DNA from: an uncultured Bartonella sp.
GTDB lineage: Bacteria; Pseudomonadota; Alphaproteobacteria; Rhizobiales; Rhizobiaceae
Reading direction: 5' to 3'
Length of the DNA stretch: 19,002 nucleotides
Assembly: GCA_946481695.1 (NCBI GenBank)
Contig: CAMLON010000032.1
Coordinates: forward strand, 1 to 19,002
Numbering within the stretch: the stretch's first letter is position 1; each line of letters opens with the position of its first letter. The notes under the pieces were generated by a model. It saw nothing but the letters and a program-made list of their open reading frames with translations. It ran no database searches and had not been told where the DNA came from. Shown piece after piece: positions 1-7,499 of this stretch. The position numbers and the translations under genes were made by a program.

Positions 1-794
1 GACTTGCATTGGTTCCTATTCTTGTCATCATCCCTGTTATCGGCATTGCAGCATCAATGGTTCAGAACGCACCGCGAATTATTGGTGAAAGAATACGCCC
101 GCAATTTTCTCGCATTTCTCCGGCTGCCGGTTTCAGCCGTATTTTCGGAAAAGCCGGATTTGTAGAATTCTTGAAATCGGTAGCAAAGCTTATCGGGGTG
201 AGCTTCATTGTTTATCTTTCATTTTTCAAAGGAAACACCGTCTTCACCGATGCCTTGGGAACAGTCGCCTCGGCACTGCCGGAATATATACGCTCCGAGG
301 TTGCAAAACTTCTGATTTCTTTTTCAGTCGCCGTTGTAGCCATTGCTGCTTTCGATTTTGCGTGGTCACGTTTTAGTTGGCGCCGGCAATTACGCATGAG
401 TAAACAAGAGCTCAAAGACGAACAAAAAGAAATCGAAGGTAATCCAATGGTCAAAGCGCGCATGCGGTCGCTCGCGCGTGATCGCATCCGCCGCCAGATG
501 ATGAACAACGTGCCGAAAGCCACCGTTGTGGTTGCTAACCCTACCCACTTTTCCGTCGCATTACGCTATAAACCACCGGCGGATTATGCGCCTGTCGTCG
601 TCGCCAAAGGGCAAGACATTCTCGCCTTGCGCATCAGAGAAATTGCGGTCGAGCATGATATTCCGGTTATCGAGAATATCCCTCTTGCACGAGCGCTCTA
701 TAAACAGGTAGAAGTCGATCAGGTTATACCGCAGGAATTCTATCAAGCTGTGGCGGAATTGATCAGGTACATCAATAGCCAGAAGATACATTAA
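1..794 (+). CDS. flhB: Flagellar export apparatus protein FlhB, 5'-truncated
   Basis: This is the C-terminal part (about 264 codons, reading phase from base 3) of FlhB, the switch protein of the flagellar type III export gate. FlhB changes secretion specificity from rod/hook substrates to filament substrates. Full-length FlhB is about 350-360 residues, so roughly the first 90-100 residues lie before the window. The visible part has hydrophobic segments (around bases 9-60, 190-230 and 300-365), a charged linker, and a cytoplasmic domain. That domain carries the self-cleavage motif N-P-T-H at bases 537-548, the hallmark of the FlhB/SpaS family. The end, with PVIENIPLARALY and the Q-E-F-Y-Q-A-V-A-E motif, is also typical. 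In several rhizobia I recall fliG following flhB, but here an unrecognised gene follows 63 bp downstream. Confidence 0.95.
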   Translation, partial: LALVPILVIIPVIGIAASMVQNAPRIIGERIRPQFSRISPAAGFSRIFGKAGFVEFLKSVAKLIGVSFIVYLSFFKGNTVFTDALGTVASALPEYIRSEVAKLLISFSVAVVAIAAFDFAWSRFSWRRQLRMSKQELKDEQKEIEGNPMVKARMRSLARDRIRRQMMNNVPKATVVVANPTHFSVALRYKPPADYAPVVVAKGQDILALRIREIAVEHDIPVIENIPLARALYKQVEVDQVIPQEFYQAVAELIRYINSQKIH

Positions 795-857
795 TGAAAT
801 TACTTTGACGGATATACTTTCACCCTTAGTCTTTTTACATAAGTGTTACGAAACAAA

Positions 858-1280
858 ATGAAACAAGATGATATACACGAAATGCGCGAAATGATGATCG
901 GAAAACAGATCGCGCGAATTATACCGGAACTGAAGCTCGTTGATCCAGCCGATTTTATCGTCTATCTCCATGATGAGCATTTTGCCAATATCAGCGATAT
1001 CATAGACGCGGCCACCGAACTGCACTTCTATCCGCATACCGTACGGTTTGCCAATGGTGGCAGTTTCGAACTCGACTGGGATACGCCACCAACAGTCACA
1101 CTGGATATGGAATTTTCAAACGACGGCGTTACAGCCAATTTCAAGCTTATCATGTCTCCGAAAGGTTTCGGCGTAGAGCTTGATAGCGTTGTGTTCGAAA
1201 AACCCGAGGACGACGAAGCTGACACGCGCCAATTGATAGACGCGTTGAATAACGCACGCCTCAAAAAAGCTGGAAACTAA
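858..1280 (+). CDS. Conserved-looking hypothetical protein downstream of flhB
   Basis: The frame encodes about 140 residues from the ATG at 858. A GTG at 843 would add five residues, but neither start has a convincing Shine-Dalgarno sequence. I do not recognise a named family. The protein is soluble, acidic at its C-terminus, and has no signal peptide or membrane span. It begins with a helical, charged stretch (about residues 1-45) and then looks beta-rich, with alternating hydrophobics around VTLDMEF and ANFKLIM. It ends in a short helix (RQLIDALNNARL). Position suggests co-transcription with flhB and a possible flagellar role, but this is inference. I have a weak recollection that rhizobial flagellar regions carry a similar protein. 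Codon choice and composition match the neighbours, so the gene looks native. Confidence 0.75.
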   Translation: MKQDDIHEMREMMIGKQIARIIPELKLVDPADFIVYLHDEHFANISDIIDAATELHFYPHTVRFANGGSFELDWDTPPTVTLDMEFSNDGVTANFKLIMSPKGFGVELDSVVFEKPEDDEADTRQLIDALNNARLKKAGN

Positions 1281-1295
1281 TAGAGCTCACCTTTG

Positions 1296-1371
1296 AAATT
1301 CGGGGGTAAGACTTCCGGTTCATGACTTCGGGTTCAAGATAAAGACTATCGGTCGTTGAACTCGGGTCGCG
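1296..1371 (+). repeat. Degenerate tandem repeat, unit about 14 bp
   Basis: Two adjacent 14-mers, GACTTCCGGTTCAT (1310-1323) and GACTTCGGGTTCAA (1324-1337), match at 12 of 14 positions. A weaker copy precedes them (1296-1309), and two weaker ones follow after a 6-bp spacer (1344-1357, 1358-1371), all keeping a CGG core. It lies outside any gene and is not a multiple of three. It may be decayed sequence or a binding array; chance resemblance of the outer copies is possible. Confidence 0.4.
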
Positions 1372-1936
1372 CCGGATTATCACTATTGGCGCCCGTGATG
1401 TCTTATTCGAGTCTGGGTATGTAGCTTCGCCGGTTGTGATTTTAGATAAAACAGGTAAGGTTCGAGTTTACAAGCCTCAGCGCGAATTGATAATTTTGCT
1501 CACTCGCCTCTTCCTCGGTTATAGCCTATTATTTCCCGCCGAATTTTTATTTTCCATTCGACCAAATGCAAATGTTGAAACAGAAAGAATTACTTTTCTA
1601 ACAATTCATCTTGCGGGACGTAATCGATACCAAAAATCCGGTTATATTCAAATGAGCGATGAAGAGTGAACCCGCAGAAATGTTCAATTGAGATATCAGC
1701 AACTGTTTAAAAGCGCGATGAGTTGGTTTTTATGTGACTTCAGCAGTTAAAAACAGCCAAGAAACGAGCTTTTCAAACGCACAGCCTCATATACAATATC
1801 CGAGCTAAAGAAATAAAAAATATATCGAAGTACTGTCATTATTTACAGCACTGCAAAAATATTAAAAAATATTTCGGCCACGAATATCAATGTTAAAATT
1901 CGGAATCGTTGTAAAAAATGATTTTTAATCGGGATT

Positions 1937-1967
1937 AAAAAATCGGGTGCAATATATATTCACCCGA
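1937..1967 (-). terminator. Rho-independent terminator of the minus-strand flagellar operon
   Basis: Read on the minus strand, TCGGGTG (1967-1961) and CACCCGA (1949-1943) form a perfect 7-bp stem with an 11-base AT loop, followed at once by six T (1942-1937). It sits 24 bases after the stop codon of the FliL-like gene, where the operon should end. A second inverted repeat, with 9-base arms TTTTTAATC/GATTAAAAA at 1922-1941, follows and may serve as back-up. Confidence 0.85.
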
Positions 1968-1990
1968 CCGTATATTTTAAAAAACAGGTT

Positions 1991-2455
1991 TTATTTCACC
2001 TTGTTCATATCTCTGACCTGATCGGCCGGAATATAATTGAACTGTTCAACCATTATATCCTTGATCACAGGTTCCGGAAAACGCTGGTTGACGCCATCAA
2101 TGATTTTTTGTTTCACATCATCGAATTTTATACGTTCGATCTGCTTTGTATCCGAATAAGAGCCGAACAACGCACTGAAAACCGCATCATTGACGAATAG
2201 TCCCAATGGAACATTAACCTTTTGCTTAACGTTGGAATCGACGGTGTAGACAAGTTGCGAAATAATATATCCATCAACCTTGCCGTCTGCCAAAACTGGA
2301 ACACTCATAACATCGGTACGGTCAAAATCGACAGTGGGTGCTGTTTCTTCTGCTGCTGCCGCAGGTTTGGGGGTAGAACCCACTTTGATGGCTGCCATGA
2401 GCGACCCCAAAGCAATGATACAAACCCATAAGCCTATGACAACAGTTTTAATCAT
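1991..2455 (-). CDS. FliL-like single-span periplasmic flagellar protein
   Basis: The 154-residue protein has one N-terminal membrane span (about residues 3-23), a Pro/Ala-rich linker (about 28-40) and a periplasmic domain of about 110 residues ending in FNYIPADQVRD. The plan matches FliL, which lies by the stator and supports motor torque, but I cannot see enough shared motifs to call it FliL. Rhizobia usually keep fliL next to fliP, and a FliL paralogue named MotF is described in Sinorhizobium meliloti. This gene could be its counterpart, which is inference. It is the last gene of the minus-strand flagellar operon. Its ATG overlaps the stop codon of the FlgN-like gene as ATGA, implying translational coupling, and a strong terminator follows. 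Loss would be expected to impair rotation rather than assembly if the FliL link holds. Confidence 0.7.
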   Translation of the reverse strand: MIKTVVIGLWVCIIALGSLMAAIKVGSTPKPAAAAEETAPTVDFDRTDVMSVPVLADGKVDGYIISQLVYTVDSNVKQKVNVPLGLFVNDAVFSALFGSYSDTKQIERIKFDDVKQKIIDGVNQRFPEPVIKDIMVEQFNYIPADQVRDMNKVK

Positions 2456-2901
2456 TTATGCTGGCCAGTATTGACTGTGAATGGATCATATGTGCCGTCT
2501 GTCTCTTGCTCGCGTGCTGCTTCCTGCATCATTTGCGACAGTTCGGTCACAGCTTCAAGATGCATCTTCAACAATTCACTATTGCGTTCAAGCTTCTTTT
2601 GCAAACCGCCGAGCAAGGCTTCAACCTTGCTTTCCACAACATCGTCAAAATAACGGCCAACGTCGGCCATTGACAGGTTCAGATCGCGTAAGCCACGGGC
2701 TTTACGGGCGTTGATATCATTAAAATCGGGATTCTCGTGCTTTTCAAGAGCACCGGTTTCATAGTCAACAACCTCTTCAAGTGAATTGACGACAGCTGCA
2801 AAGCGCGCCAAGGCAACATCTCTTGCCGCCGGATCATTGATATGAGCCTTTGCCGAAGCCAAAGCTGTATTTTGTTCGCCTGATTGCTCAGCTAAAGACA
2901 T
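2452..2901 (-). CDS. FlgN-like flagellar export chaperone (putative)
   Basis: The 149-residue protein is almost wholly helical, acidic and rich in Leu, Glu and Ala, with no membrane span. It has the pattern of FlgN chaperones: a first helix with evenly spaced hydrophobics (about residues 25-55, including an E-T-G-A-L-E-K stretch) and a second helix with an N-A-R-K-A-R-G-L-R-D-L motif (about 64-75). A long C-terminal helix runs from about 90 to 130. FlgN keeps the hook-filament junction proteins FlgK and FlgL export-competent. The position between the rod-binding gene and the FliL-like gene supports a flagellar role. The start is firm because AAAGGAGA (2914-2907) lies five bases before the ATG. 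It could also be another small helical export factor. The assignment rests on size, composition and context. Confidence 0.7.
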   Translation of the reverse strand: MSLAEQSGEQNTALASAKAHINDPAARDVALARFAAVVNSLEEVVDYETGALEKHENPDFNDINARKARGLRDLNLSMADVGRYFDDVVESKVEALLGGLQKKLERNSELLKMHLEAVTELSQMMQEAAREQETDGTYDPFTVNTGQHK

Positions 2902-2949
2902 TTGAATCTCCTTTGATTGAGCATATTACCACAATTTATAATAAAACGA

Positions 2950-3552
2950 TCAAGTATTTTCGGTCATTTGTTTGCGCACGAAGTTGATATCGTGGCTATG
3001 AACAATATTGTCGACGGTCGCCTGAGTATTCTGATCAGACCGCGCAAGATTGCCAAAAGCTGTACCTACCCCTTCCATGCCACCGTCGGGAACTTGCCCC
3101 TGTTTCATCTGTTCATCGCGTTCAAGCATTTTTGCAACGCCGATGCCCCCGCGATCAGCCACTTCTTTGGCCATGGATTCGGCCATCATGGATTTCCAAT
3201 ATTCCCCCGCTTGGCCTTTACCGAAGACCGAAGGAGTATCGGTAGTGAACATATTCTGGATGAAGGATTGCAACATAAAAGCTTCAAACTTTTTATAGGC
3301 TTCTGTGTGGTCGGCGTTTGCGGATTTTTCTTTTATTTTTACCTGATTGGCATATTGACCGGGAAGCGATGGCGTTGATGCACTATCACCGGTTTTTGCC
3401 ATATCCGAAAAACCGTTGCCTGACATTTCCAGATTTGCCGCCCGCACTGCACTTTGTGCGTTGCGCAATTTTTCGACAGAAGCTCTATATTCTAGAGGAT
3501 CAGCCGCTCTTGACACATCAAGTACCAAGTCTGAAGGTGGTTGAATGGCCAT
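2950..3552 (-). CDS. flgJ: Flagellar rod-binding protein, FlgJ N-terminal type (CheL-like)
   Basis: This 200-residue protein carries the rod-binding domain of FlgJ (PF10135) at about residues 86-145. Its signature is a KKFEAFMLQSFIQNMF helix, then FGKGQAGEYWKSMMAESMAKEVA split by a short loop, then GIGVAKML. In enterobacteria FlgJ caps rod assembly and adds a C-terminal peptidoglycan hydrolase domain. Here the hydrolase half is missing and about 55 low-complexity residues follow. That is usual for alphaproteobacteria, where the protein is often called CheL and a separate lytic transglycosylase opens the wall. The first 85 residues look disordered. GAGGA lies eight bases before the ATG and supports the start. 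The gene is preceded by a 122-bp gap that holds a hairpin, and 48 bp separate it from the FlgN-like gene downstream. Confidence 0.92.
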   Translation of the reverse strand: MAIQPPSDLVLDVSRAADPLEYRASVEKLRNAQSAVRAANLEMSGNGFSDMAKTGDSASTPSLPGQYANQVKIKEKSANADHTEAYKKFEAFMLQSFIQNMFTTDTPSVFGKGQAGEYWKSMMAESMAKEVADRGGIGVAKMLERDEQMKQGQVPDGGMEGVGTAFGNLARSDQNTQATVDNIVHSHDINFVRKQMTENT

Positions 3553-3603
3553 TATTCGTCCTCTTGTAAGCCTGTTCCGGTAAAAATCCGGACATTGGAA
3601 TTC

Positions 3604-3652
3604 TTGAGGAAAGTCTTTTCACGCTAAAACGTTCAAGACAGTTTTCCCTCAA
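3604..3652. other. Intergenic hairpin between the FliJ-like and rod-binding genes
   Basis: TTGAGG (3604-3609) pairs with CCTCAA (3647-3652) and GTCTT (3613-3617) with AAGAC (3635-3639), with AAA/TTT pairing between them and a 17-base loop. No T-tract follows on the minus strand, so it is a poor terminator. It could shield or process the operon mRNA between fliR/FliJ-like and the rod-binding gene. Function is inferred. Confidence 0.4.
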
Positions 3653-3674
3653 TTTTCACCTTAAATGACAAAGC

Positions 3675-4070
3675 TTATCCCAAACTGGTGTCTTTGACGA
3701 TTTTTGCGGCAACATATTCTTCAAGCATTTGCGCCATTTCTTTACGCTCTTCCGCATCCTCTGCAACTTTACGTTTTTCATTGATTACGTCACACCGACG
3801 GGTCGATTGCAGCAGTGTTTTTCTCTGTTGGGCAATAATATTGTCAAGGATTGCCTCTTTACGAGCGTTTTTATCGAGCCGTTTTGAAACCATCATAGGG
3901 TCGAACAAACTGGAAGCCGAACCATGTTCCATTATCGAAAACAGGAATTGGTCTTCATCAGTTAATGCCGAGCGCTGTGTCTGCGTGCCTTCAAGTTCTG
4001 CTTCATCACGCGCTTTTACCAGTTTTTGCGCTTTTAAAAGCCTGGCATATCGTTGGCTTGATGTCGGCAT
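3675..4070 (-). CDS. FliJ-like coiled-coil flagellar protein (putative)
   Basis: The 131-residue protein is highly charged and helical, with many Lys, Arg, Glu and Gln. A likely coiled coil covers about residues 65-125, with a middle segment (about 38-60) that is less helical. There is no signal peptide or membrane span. Size and composition fit FliJ-type export components, which stimulate the FliI ATPase and recycle chaperones, but sequence identity to FliJ cannot be claimed by eye. It follows fliR directly: the fliR stop and this ATG share one base (TAATG), so translation is probably coupled. A gene of this type downstream of fliR is, as I recall, usual in rhizobial flagellar clusters. It could instead be an unrelated helical accessory protein. 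Confidence 0.68.
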   Translation of the reverse strand: MPTSSQRYARLLKAQKLVKARDEAELEGTQTQRSALTDEDQFLFSIMEHGSASSLFDPMMVSKRLDKNARKEAILDNIIAQQRKTLLQSTRRCDVINEKRKVAEDAEERKEMAQMLEEYVAAKIVKDTSLG

Positions 4071-4837
4071 TATGGCCCCCTATTCAACCACGAGGCATAT
4101 TCTGCCCCGAAAAATGTCAAAATTTCCGGCAATAAATAATAGATAAGCAAAAGCCCGCCGAACATCACAAACGGCATAGAAATAAAATAGACCGGAATTG
4201 TCGGCGTCAGTTTATTGATAAGACCGACAGCAATATTTACTAATATTGAATAAATAATAAAAGGCGAAGCAATGCGCAAAGTTGTCAAAAACGTTTGTGA
4301 CAGTGCATCTTGAAAATCGATCAAAGCCGATTGGGGAGCAGGAGTGAGAGAAACCGGTACAACTTGATAGGATGTCAGAAGCCCGCGGATAACAACCATA
4401 TGAAGATCGCCAGCAAAAAATAGCATCAAGGCACCAATGGTTATCATATTGGCAACTTGTGTTTCCGGCATGGATTCAATGACACTCGTTCCCGGCTGAC
4501 CGGAATAGCCGATCGACATGCCGATAATATTGGCCATGAACTGGAGCGCCCACATATAGGCTTGCGCAATGACACCAAATGTTGCCCCGACAAGCGATTC
4601 ACTGACAATTCCCGACACCAGCGTCGCCAAAGTCGGATTTTGGGAAATGGTGGTAAAATTGGAACCCGAAAGCGGCACCATAATCAACGAAAATGCTATT
4701 GCCAGAAAAAGTCTGAAATTCATCGGGATACGCGCGCTTGATATCCCCGGCATCAACATAAGACAGGCCCCTACACGCGCAAAGATCAGCATGGCGATGA
4801 TCACCAGCTGATCTATGGGCAAAAGTGCAAAGGACAT
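4070..4837 (-). CDS. fliR: Flagellar export gate protein FliR
   Basis: FliR (255 residues, normal family length) is an integral membrane part of the flagellar type III export gate, forming the pore complex with FliP and FliQ. The protein is hydrophobic throughout, with about six spans. The N-terminus has the typical F-A-R-V-G-A-C-L-M-L-M-P-G pattern (about residues 19-31), followed by ARIPMNFRLFLAIAFSL. The middle carries the long MWALQFMANIIGMSIGYSGQPGTSV stretch that marks the family, and the end has NIAVGLINKLTPTIPVYF. The start is supported by AAGGAA about seven bases upstream, and that site overlaps the end of flhA only 12 bp away. It is therefore translated together with flhA and the FliJ-like gene that overlaps its stop. 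Confidence 0.96.
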   Translation of the reverse strand: MSFALLPIDQLVIIAMLIFARVGACLMLMPGISSARIPMNFRLFLAIAFSLIMVPLSGSNFTTISQNPTLATLVSGIVSESLVGATFGVIAQAYMWALQFMANIIGMSIGYSGQPGTSVIESMPETQVANMITIGALMLFFAGDLHMVVIRGLLTSYQVVPVSLTPAPQSALIDFQDALSQTFLTTLRIASPFIIYSILVNIAVGLINKLTPTIPVYFISMPFVMFGGLLLIYYLLPEILTFFGAEYASWLNRGP

Positions 4838-4849
4838 GTTCTATTCCTT

Positions 4850-6943
4850 CTAATCGGCAATTGTCCCCAAAGTCTTGACCTCGACACCACGGGCAATTTC
4901 CGCGTGAGAGAGAACTGGAAGAGTTGCAAACAACCGCTCAATAATCATACGAACATAAGGCCGTGCTTCCGGAGAGGTAATGAGAACAAATCTCTCGCCT
5001 TTTTCCATATGTTTGCGAATAGCAGTTGTAGCCTGCGCACCGAATTTTTCAAGTTCTCTCGGATCAATATCGAATTCGACAATTTCGCCTTTGGCGTCAC
5101 GTTTCAATGCCTGATGGAAGACCAGATCCCAATGACTGCCAAGCCGCAAGACATTCAATACACCATTATCGGACAAATCGCCACATATCTGTTGAGACAT
5201 ACGCATACGAACATGTTCGACGATCAATTCTGCACGGCGGACATGCGGTGCAATTTCAGCGATCGCTTCAAGAATCTGGTCGAGATTGCTGATTGAAACA
5301 CGTTCTGCCAACAACAATTTCAAAACCGATTGCAAACCTGAATAGGAAAGATGTGCCGGGCAAATTTCTTCAAGAAGTTTACGATATTCAGGGCCTAAAC
5401 GCTCAAGCAGTATACGCATATCCTTGTAAGATAACAATTGGGCCAGATTATTGCGCAGAACCTCGCTCAAATGAGTAAGCAGAACCGAAAGATTATCAAC
5501 GGCCATATATCCTTCACGTGCAAGTTCGGAACGGAATGTTTCAGAAGTCGCAAAAGCACGCATTCCGAATGCCGGTTCACGCACTTCCTCACCGGGGAGT
5601 TTTGGAGCCGGTTTATCGCCAAGCATAACCAGAACATCACCAATGCGCATTTCATAAGAGGCAACAACCGTACCATGCAATTTGATCTGATAGGATTTTG
5701 GCGGTGTTTTATAATCGTCTGTTACTTCGATTTCCGGAATAACAAAGCCGAAATCGGTTGCGAATTTGCGGCGCATTTTGGCAACGCGGTTGGCTAGCTC
5801 TGTCTGATGGGGCAACAAACGCGTGGCCAATTGTTTACCCAATACAAGTTCGATAGCCGGTTTTTCAAGCGATGCTTTAACAGATTGGCTCTGTTCTTTT
5901 TGGGCTATGGCATCTTCCTGAGCCTTCAAAGCCTGTTCTTCGGCTGCCTGACGCTGTAGGCGCCGCGGAATTGAAAAACCGATACCGGCAAGAAGAGCGG
6001 CAATCGTCAAGAACGGAAATGCAGGTAATCCCGGCATGAGCCCCAAAACTGCAAGCAGGATCGAGGCAACAAACAAAGCTTTCGGGTAACCACCCAACTG
6101 GCCGAACACCGCTTTTTCGGTTGAGCCGCGTGTGCCGCCTTTTGAAACAAGAAGACCGGCAGCAAGAGAAACAATCAAAGCCGGTATCTGGGTTACCAGA
6201 CCGTCACCAACCGATAGTTTTGTGAAAACGTCGGCTGCCTGCGAGACATCCATGCCATGGCGGGTAACACCGATAACAATGCCGCCAAAAATATTGACGG
6301 CTGTAATAATAAGACCGGCGACGGCATCACCACGAACGAATTTGGAAGCACCATCCATAGAACCGAAAAAGGAGCTTTCCTCTTCAAGCTCGCGACGACG
6401 AACCTGAGCCTGTTTTTCATCAATCAAACCGGAGGAAAGATCGGCGTCAATCGCCATTTGTTTGCCAGGTATAGCATCCAAGGTAAAACGTGCACCGACT
6501 TCCGCGATACGCGTTGCACCTTTTGTAATAACCAGAAAATTTACAATGACGAGAATGGCAAAGACAACAAGACCGATAACAAAGTCACCGCCCATCACGA
6601 ATTGTGAAAACCCGTGAATGACATGACCGGCAGCGGTATAGCCTTCATCTCCATGGGTGAGAATAACGCGTGTCGTTGCAATATTGAGTGACAGACGCAG
6701 CATCGTTGCGATAAGCAGCACCGTCGGAAAGGCGGAAAAGTCGAGCGGACGTTGGATCCACAACGCCACCATCAAAATCAGAACCGAGAATGCTATCGAA
6801 AAAGATAGCCCCATATCCAGAACGAATGATGGAACAGGCAAAAACAAAACCGTCAGAATAATGACAATACCGGCAGCGAAACCGATATCACTTCCGGAAA
6901 ATTTACTGCTTTTGCCAATCGAGTTTACGGCGCTTTGCTGCAC
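4850..6943 (-). CDS. flhA: Flagellar export gate protein FlhA
   Basis: FlhA is the large export-gate protein that forms a nonameric ring, docks chaperone-substrate complexes and uses the proton gradient. From the GTG at 6943 it has 697 residues, the usual length. Residues about 20-330 hold eight membrane spans. The FHIPEP-family signature lies between spans, with [20 protein letters not shown] around residue 159. A charged linker (about 340-370) leads to the soluble C-terminal domain with its four subdomains. I chose GTG 6943 because AAGGAG lies six bases upstream. The frame stays open to an ATG at 7066, but that start has no ribosome-binding site and adds 41 atypical residues. It heads the minus-strand operon; fliQ and flgD, often just upstream in rhizobia, are absent here. 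Confidence 0.97.
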   Translation of the reverse strand: MQQSAVNSIGKSSKFSGSDIGFAAGIVIILTVLFLPVPSFVLDMGLSFSIAFSVLILMVALWIQRPLDFSAFPTVLLIATMLRLSLNIATTRVILTHGDEGYTAAGHVIHGFSQFVMGGDFVIGLVVFAILVIVNFLVITKGATRIAEVGARFTLDAIPGKQMAIDADLSSGLIDEKQAQVRRRELEEESSFFGSMDGASKFVRGDAVAGLIITAVNIFGGIVIGVTRHGMDVSQAADVFTKLSVGDGLVTQIPALIVSLAAGLLVSKGGTRGSTEKAVFGQLGGYPKALFVASILLAVLGLMPGLPAFPFLTIAALLAGIGFSIPRRLQRQAAEEQALKAQEDAIAQKEQSQSVKASLEKPAIELVLGKQLATRLLPHQTELANRVAKMRRKFATDFGFVIPEIEVTDDYKTPPKSYQIKLHGTVVASYEMRIGDVLVMLGDKPAPKLPGEEVREPAFGMRAFATSETFRSELAREGYMAVDNLSVLLTHLSEVLRNNLAQLLSYKDMRILLERLGPEYRKLLEEICPAHLSYSGLQSVLKLLLAERVSISNLDQILEAIAEIAPHVRRAELIVEHVRMRMSQQICGDLSDNGVLNVLRLGSHWDLVFHQALKRDAKGEIVEFDIDPRELEKFGAQATTAIRKHMEKGERFVLITSPEARPYVRMIIERLFATLPVLSHAEIARGVEVKTLGTIAD

Positions 6944-7233
6944 GTTATTCTCCTTAACGCGAAAAAGGCACGACAATGCGTTTACATTTGTCCTTACCTT
7001 CAAGTTGTTTACAAAAATAGAAAACGAAGCTTGCGCGAAGGTGATGAAAATATCGTACCACCCCATAAAGTTTTAAAACATGCTCACGAAATTTTACAAA
7101 AAAGTAACCAACGTGGCCTAAAAGTGATAGAAAACAGGCAATCATTCTGATCAAGCATTAAGAGCTTGCCCTGAAATTGCGAAAAAACCGTGAAATTACG
7201 GGATTTTCAAAAAATTTATGGAACTTTCTGCGA
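6944..7233. other. Leader and upstream region of flhA
   Basis: These 290 bp lie between flhA and the promoter of the small plus-strand gene. They should contain the flhA promoter, but I could not find a convincing -35/-10 pair. GTTTACA occurs twice (about 6979 and 7006). A weak hairpin, CCGT/ACGG, lies near 7188-7201. The frame of flhA stays open to 7066 but is probably untranslated. No other gene is seen. Confidence 0.5.
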
Positions 7234-7262
7234 TTGCCCGATTTATAACACATTGTTATATT
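7234..7262 (+). promoter_or_regulatory. Putative sigma-70 promoter with operator-like palindrome
   Basis: TTGCCC (7234-7239) and TATATT (7257-7262) form a fair -35/-10 pair with a 17-bp spacer. The perfect inverted repeat TATAACACATTGTTATA (7244-7260) fills the spacer and overlaps the -10. A further palindrome, TGTTGTAACA (7266-7275), lies at the expected transcription start. Such placement suggests a regulator that controls the small gene at 7308. Confidence 0.45.
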
Positions 7263-7307
7263 ACGTGTTGTAACATATTGTGATACGAGAGATATAGAGG
7301 TGAGATC

Positions 7308-7400
7308 ATGGCTGATATGATGAAAATTGCAGTGTTCTATTCAATGATGATTGTTAGCACAAATGTTGCAATCGCCTTTGCTGTAATGGGATTGAACTGA
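7308..7400 (+). CDS. Candidate 30-residue single-span membrane peptide
   Basis: A short frame of 30 residues begins at an ATG with a good ribosome-binding site, AGAGGTGAG, about four bases upstream. After a polar start (MADMMK) nearly the whole peptide is hydrophobic (about residues 7-27, rich in Ile, Val, Ala, Met and Phe), ending in Gly-Leu-Asn, so it would form one membrane helix. I do not know the family. The promoter-like pair at 7234-7262 with its palindromes lies about 45-75 bp upstream, which strengthens the case that it is expressed. Known peptides of this size often stabilise larger membrane complexes such as oxidases or transporters, but no partner is visible here. The alternative is a chance frame, since 30 codons is too short for coding statistics. 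Confidence 0.5.
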   Translation: MADMMKIAVFYSMMIVSTNVAIAFAVMGLN

Positions 7401-7499
7401 GGTTTAAGGATTTTGGCGTGCATGAAGGATATGCGCGCTTATGTTTTTCGCATGCGGCCAGTTTGTGCCCATGCGCGATGAATTGCGACTTGAGATGGA

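Larger units (their letters stand above)
1281..1990. other. 710-bp intergenic region between convergent flagellar groups
   Basis: No credible gene lies here. An open frame at 1436-1669 starts at a GTG without a ribosome-binding site and resembles nothing I know. The left third (1296-1371) holds degenerate 14-bp repeats. The right part becomes strongly AT-rich and contains several inverted repeats: arms at 1723-1732/1748-1760 (with a bulge), 1829-1836/1845-1852, 1857-1863/1868-1874, 1881-1885/1898-1902, 1922-1930/1933-1941, and the terminator at 1937-1967. I saw no clear terminator for the plus-strand flhB group, and no tRNA. Confidence 0.7.

Noticed and set aside
843..857. GTG start for the gene after flhB
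   Set aside because: It adds only five residues and has no better ribosome-binding site than the ATG at 858; left as an alternative.
1310..1371. Possible tRNA-like piece (GGGTTCAAG resembles a T-arm)
   Set aside because: No matching stem flanks it, and no D-arm, anticodon arm or acceptor pairing can be drawn.
1436..1669. 77-codon plus-strand frame in the flagellar intergenic region
   Set aside because: It starts at a GTG with no ribosome-binding site, has no domain or membrane pattern, and lies in AT-rich spacer; probably chance.
4904..6607. Long open frames on the plus strand opposite flhA
   Set aside because: They are antisense shadows of flhA, with odd composition (many Cys, His, Asn) and no start signals.
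7421..7480. Short 19-codon frame after the small membrane peptide
   Set aside because: It has no well-placed ribosome-binding site, and its product is a short basic peptide without features.
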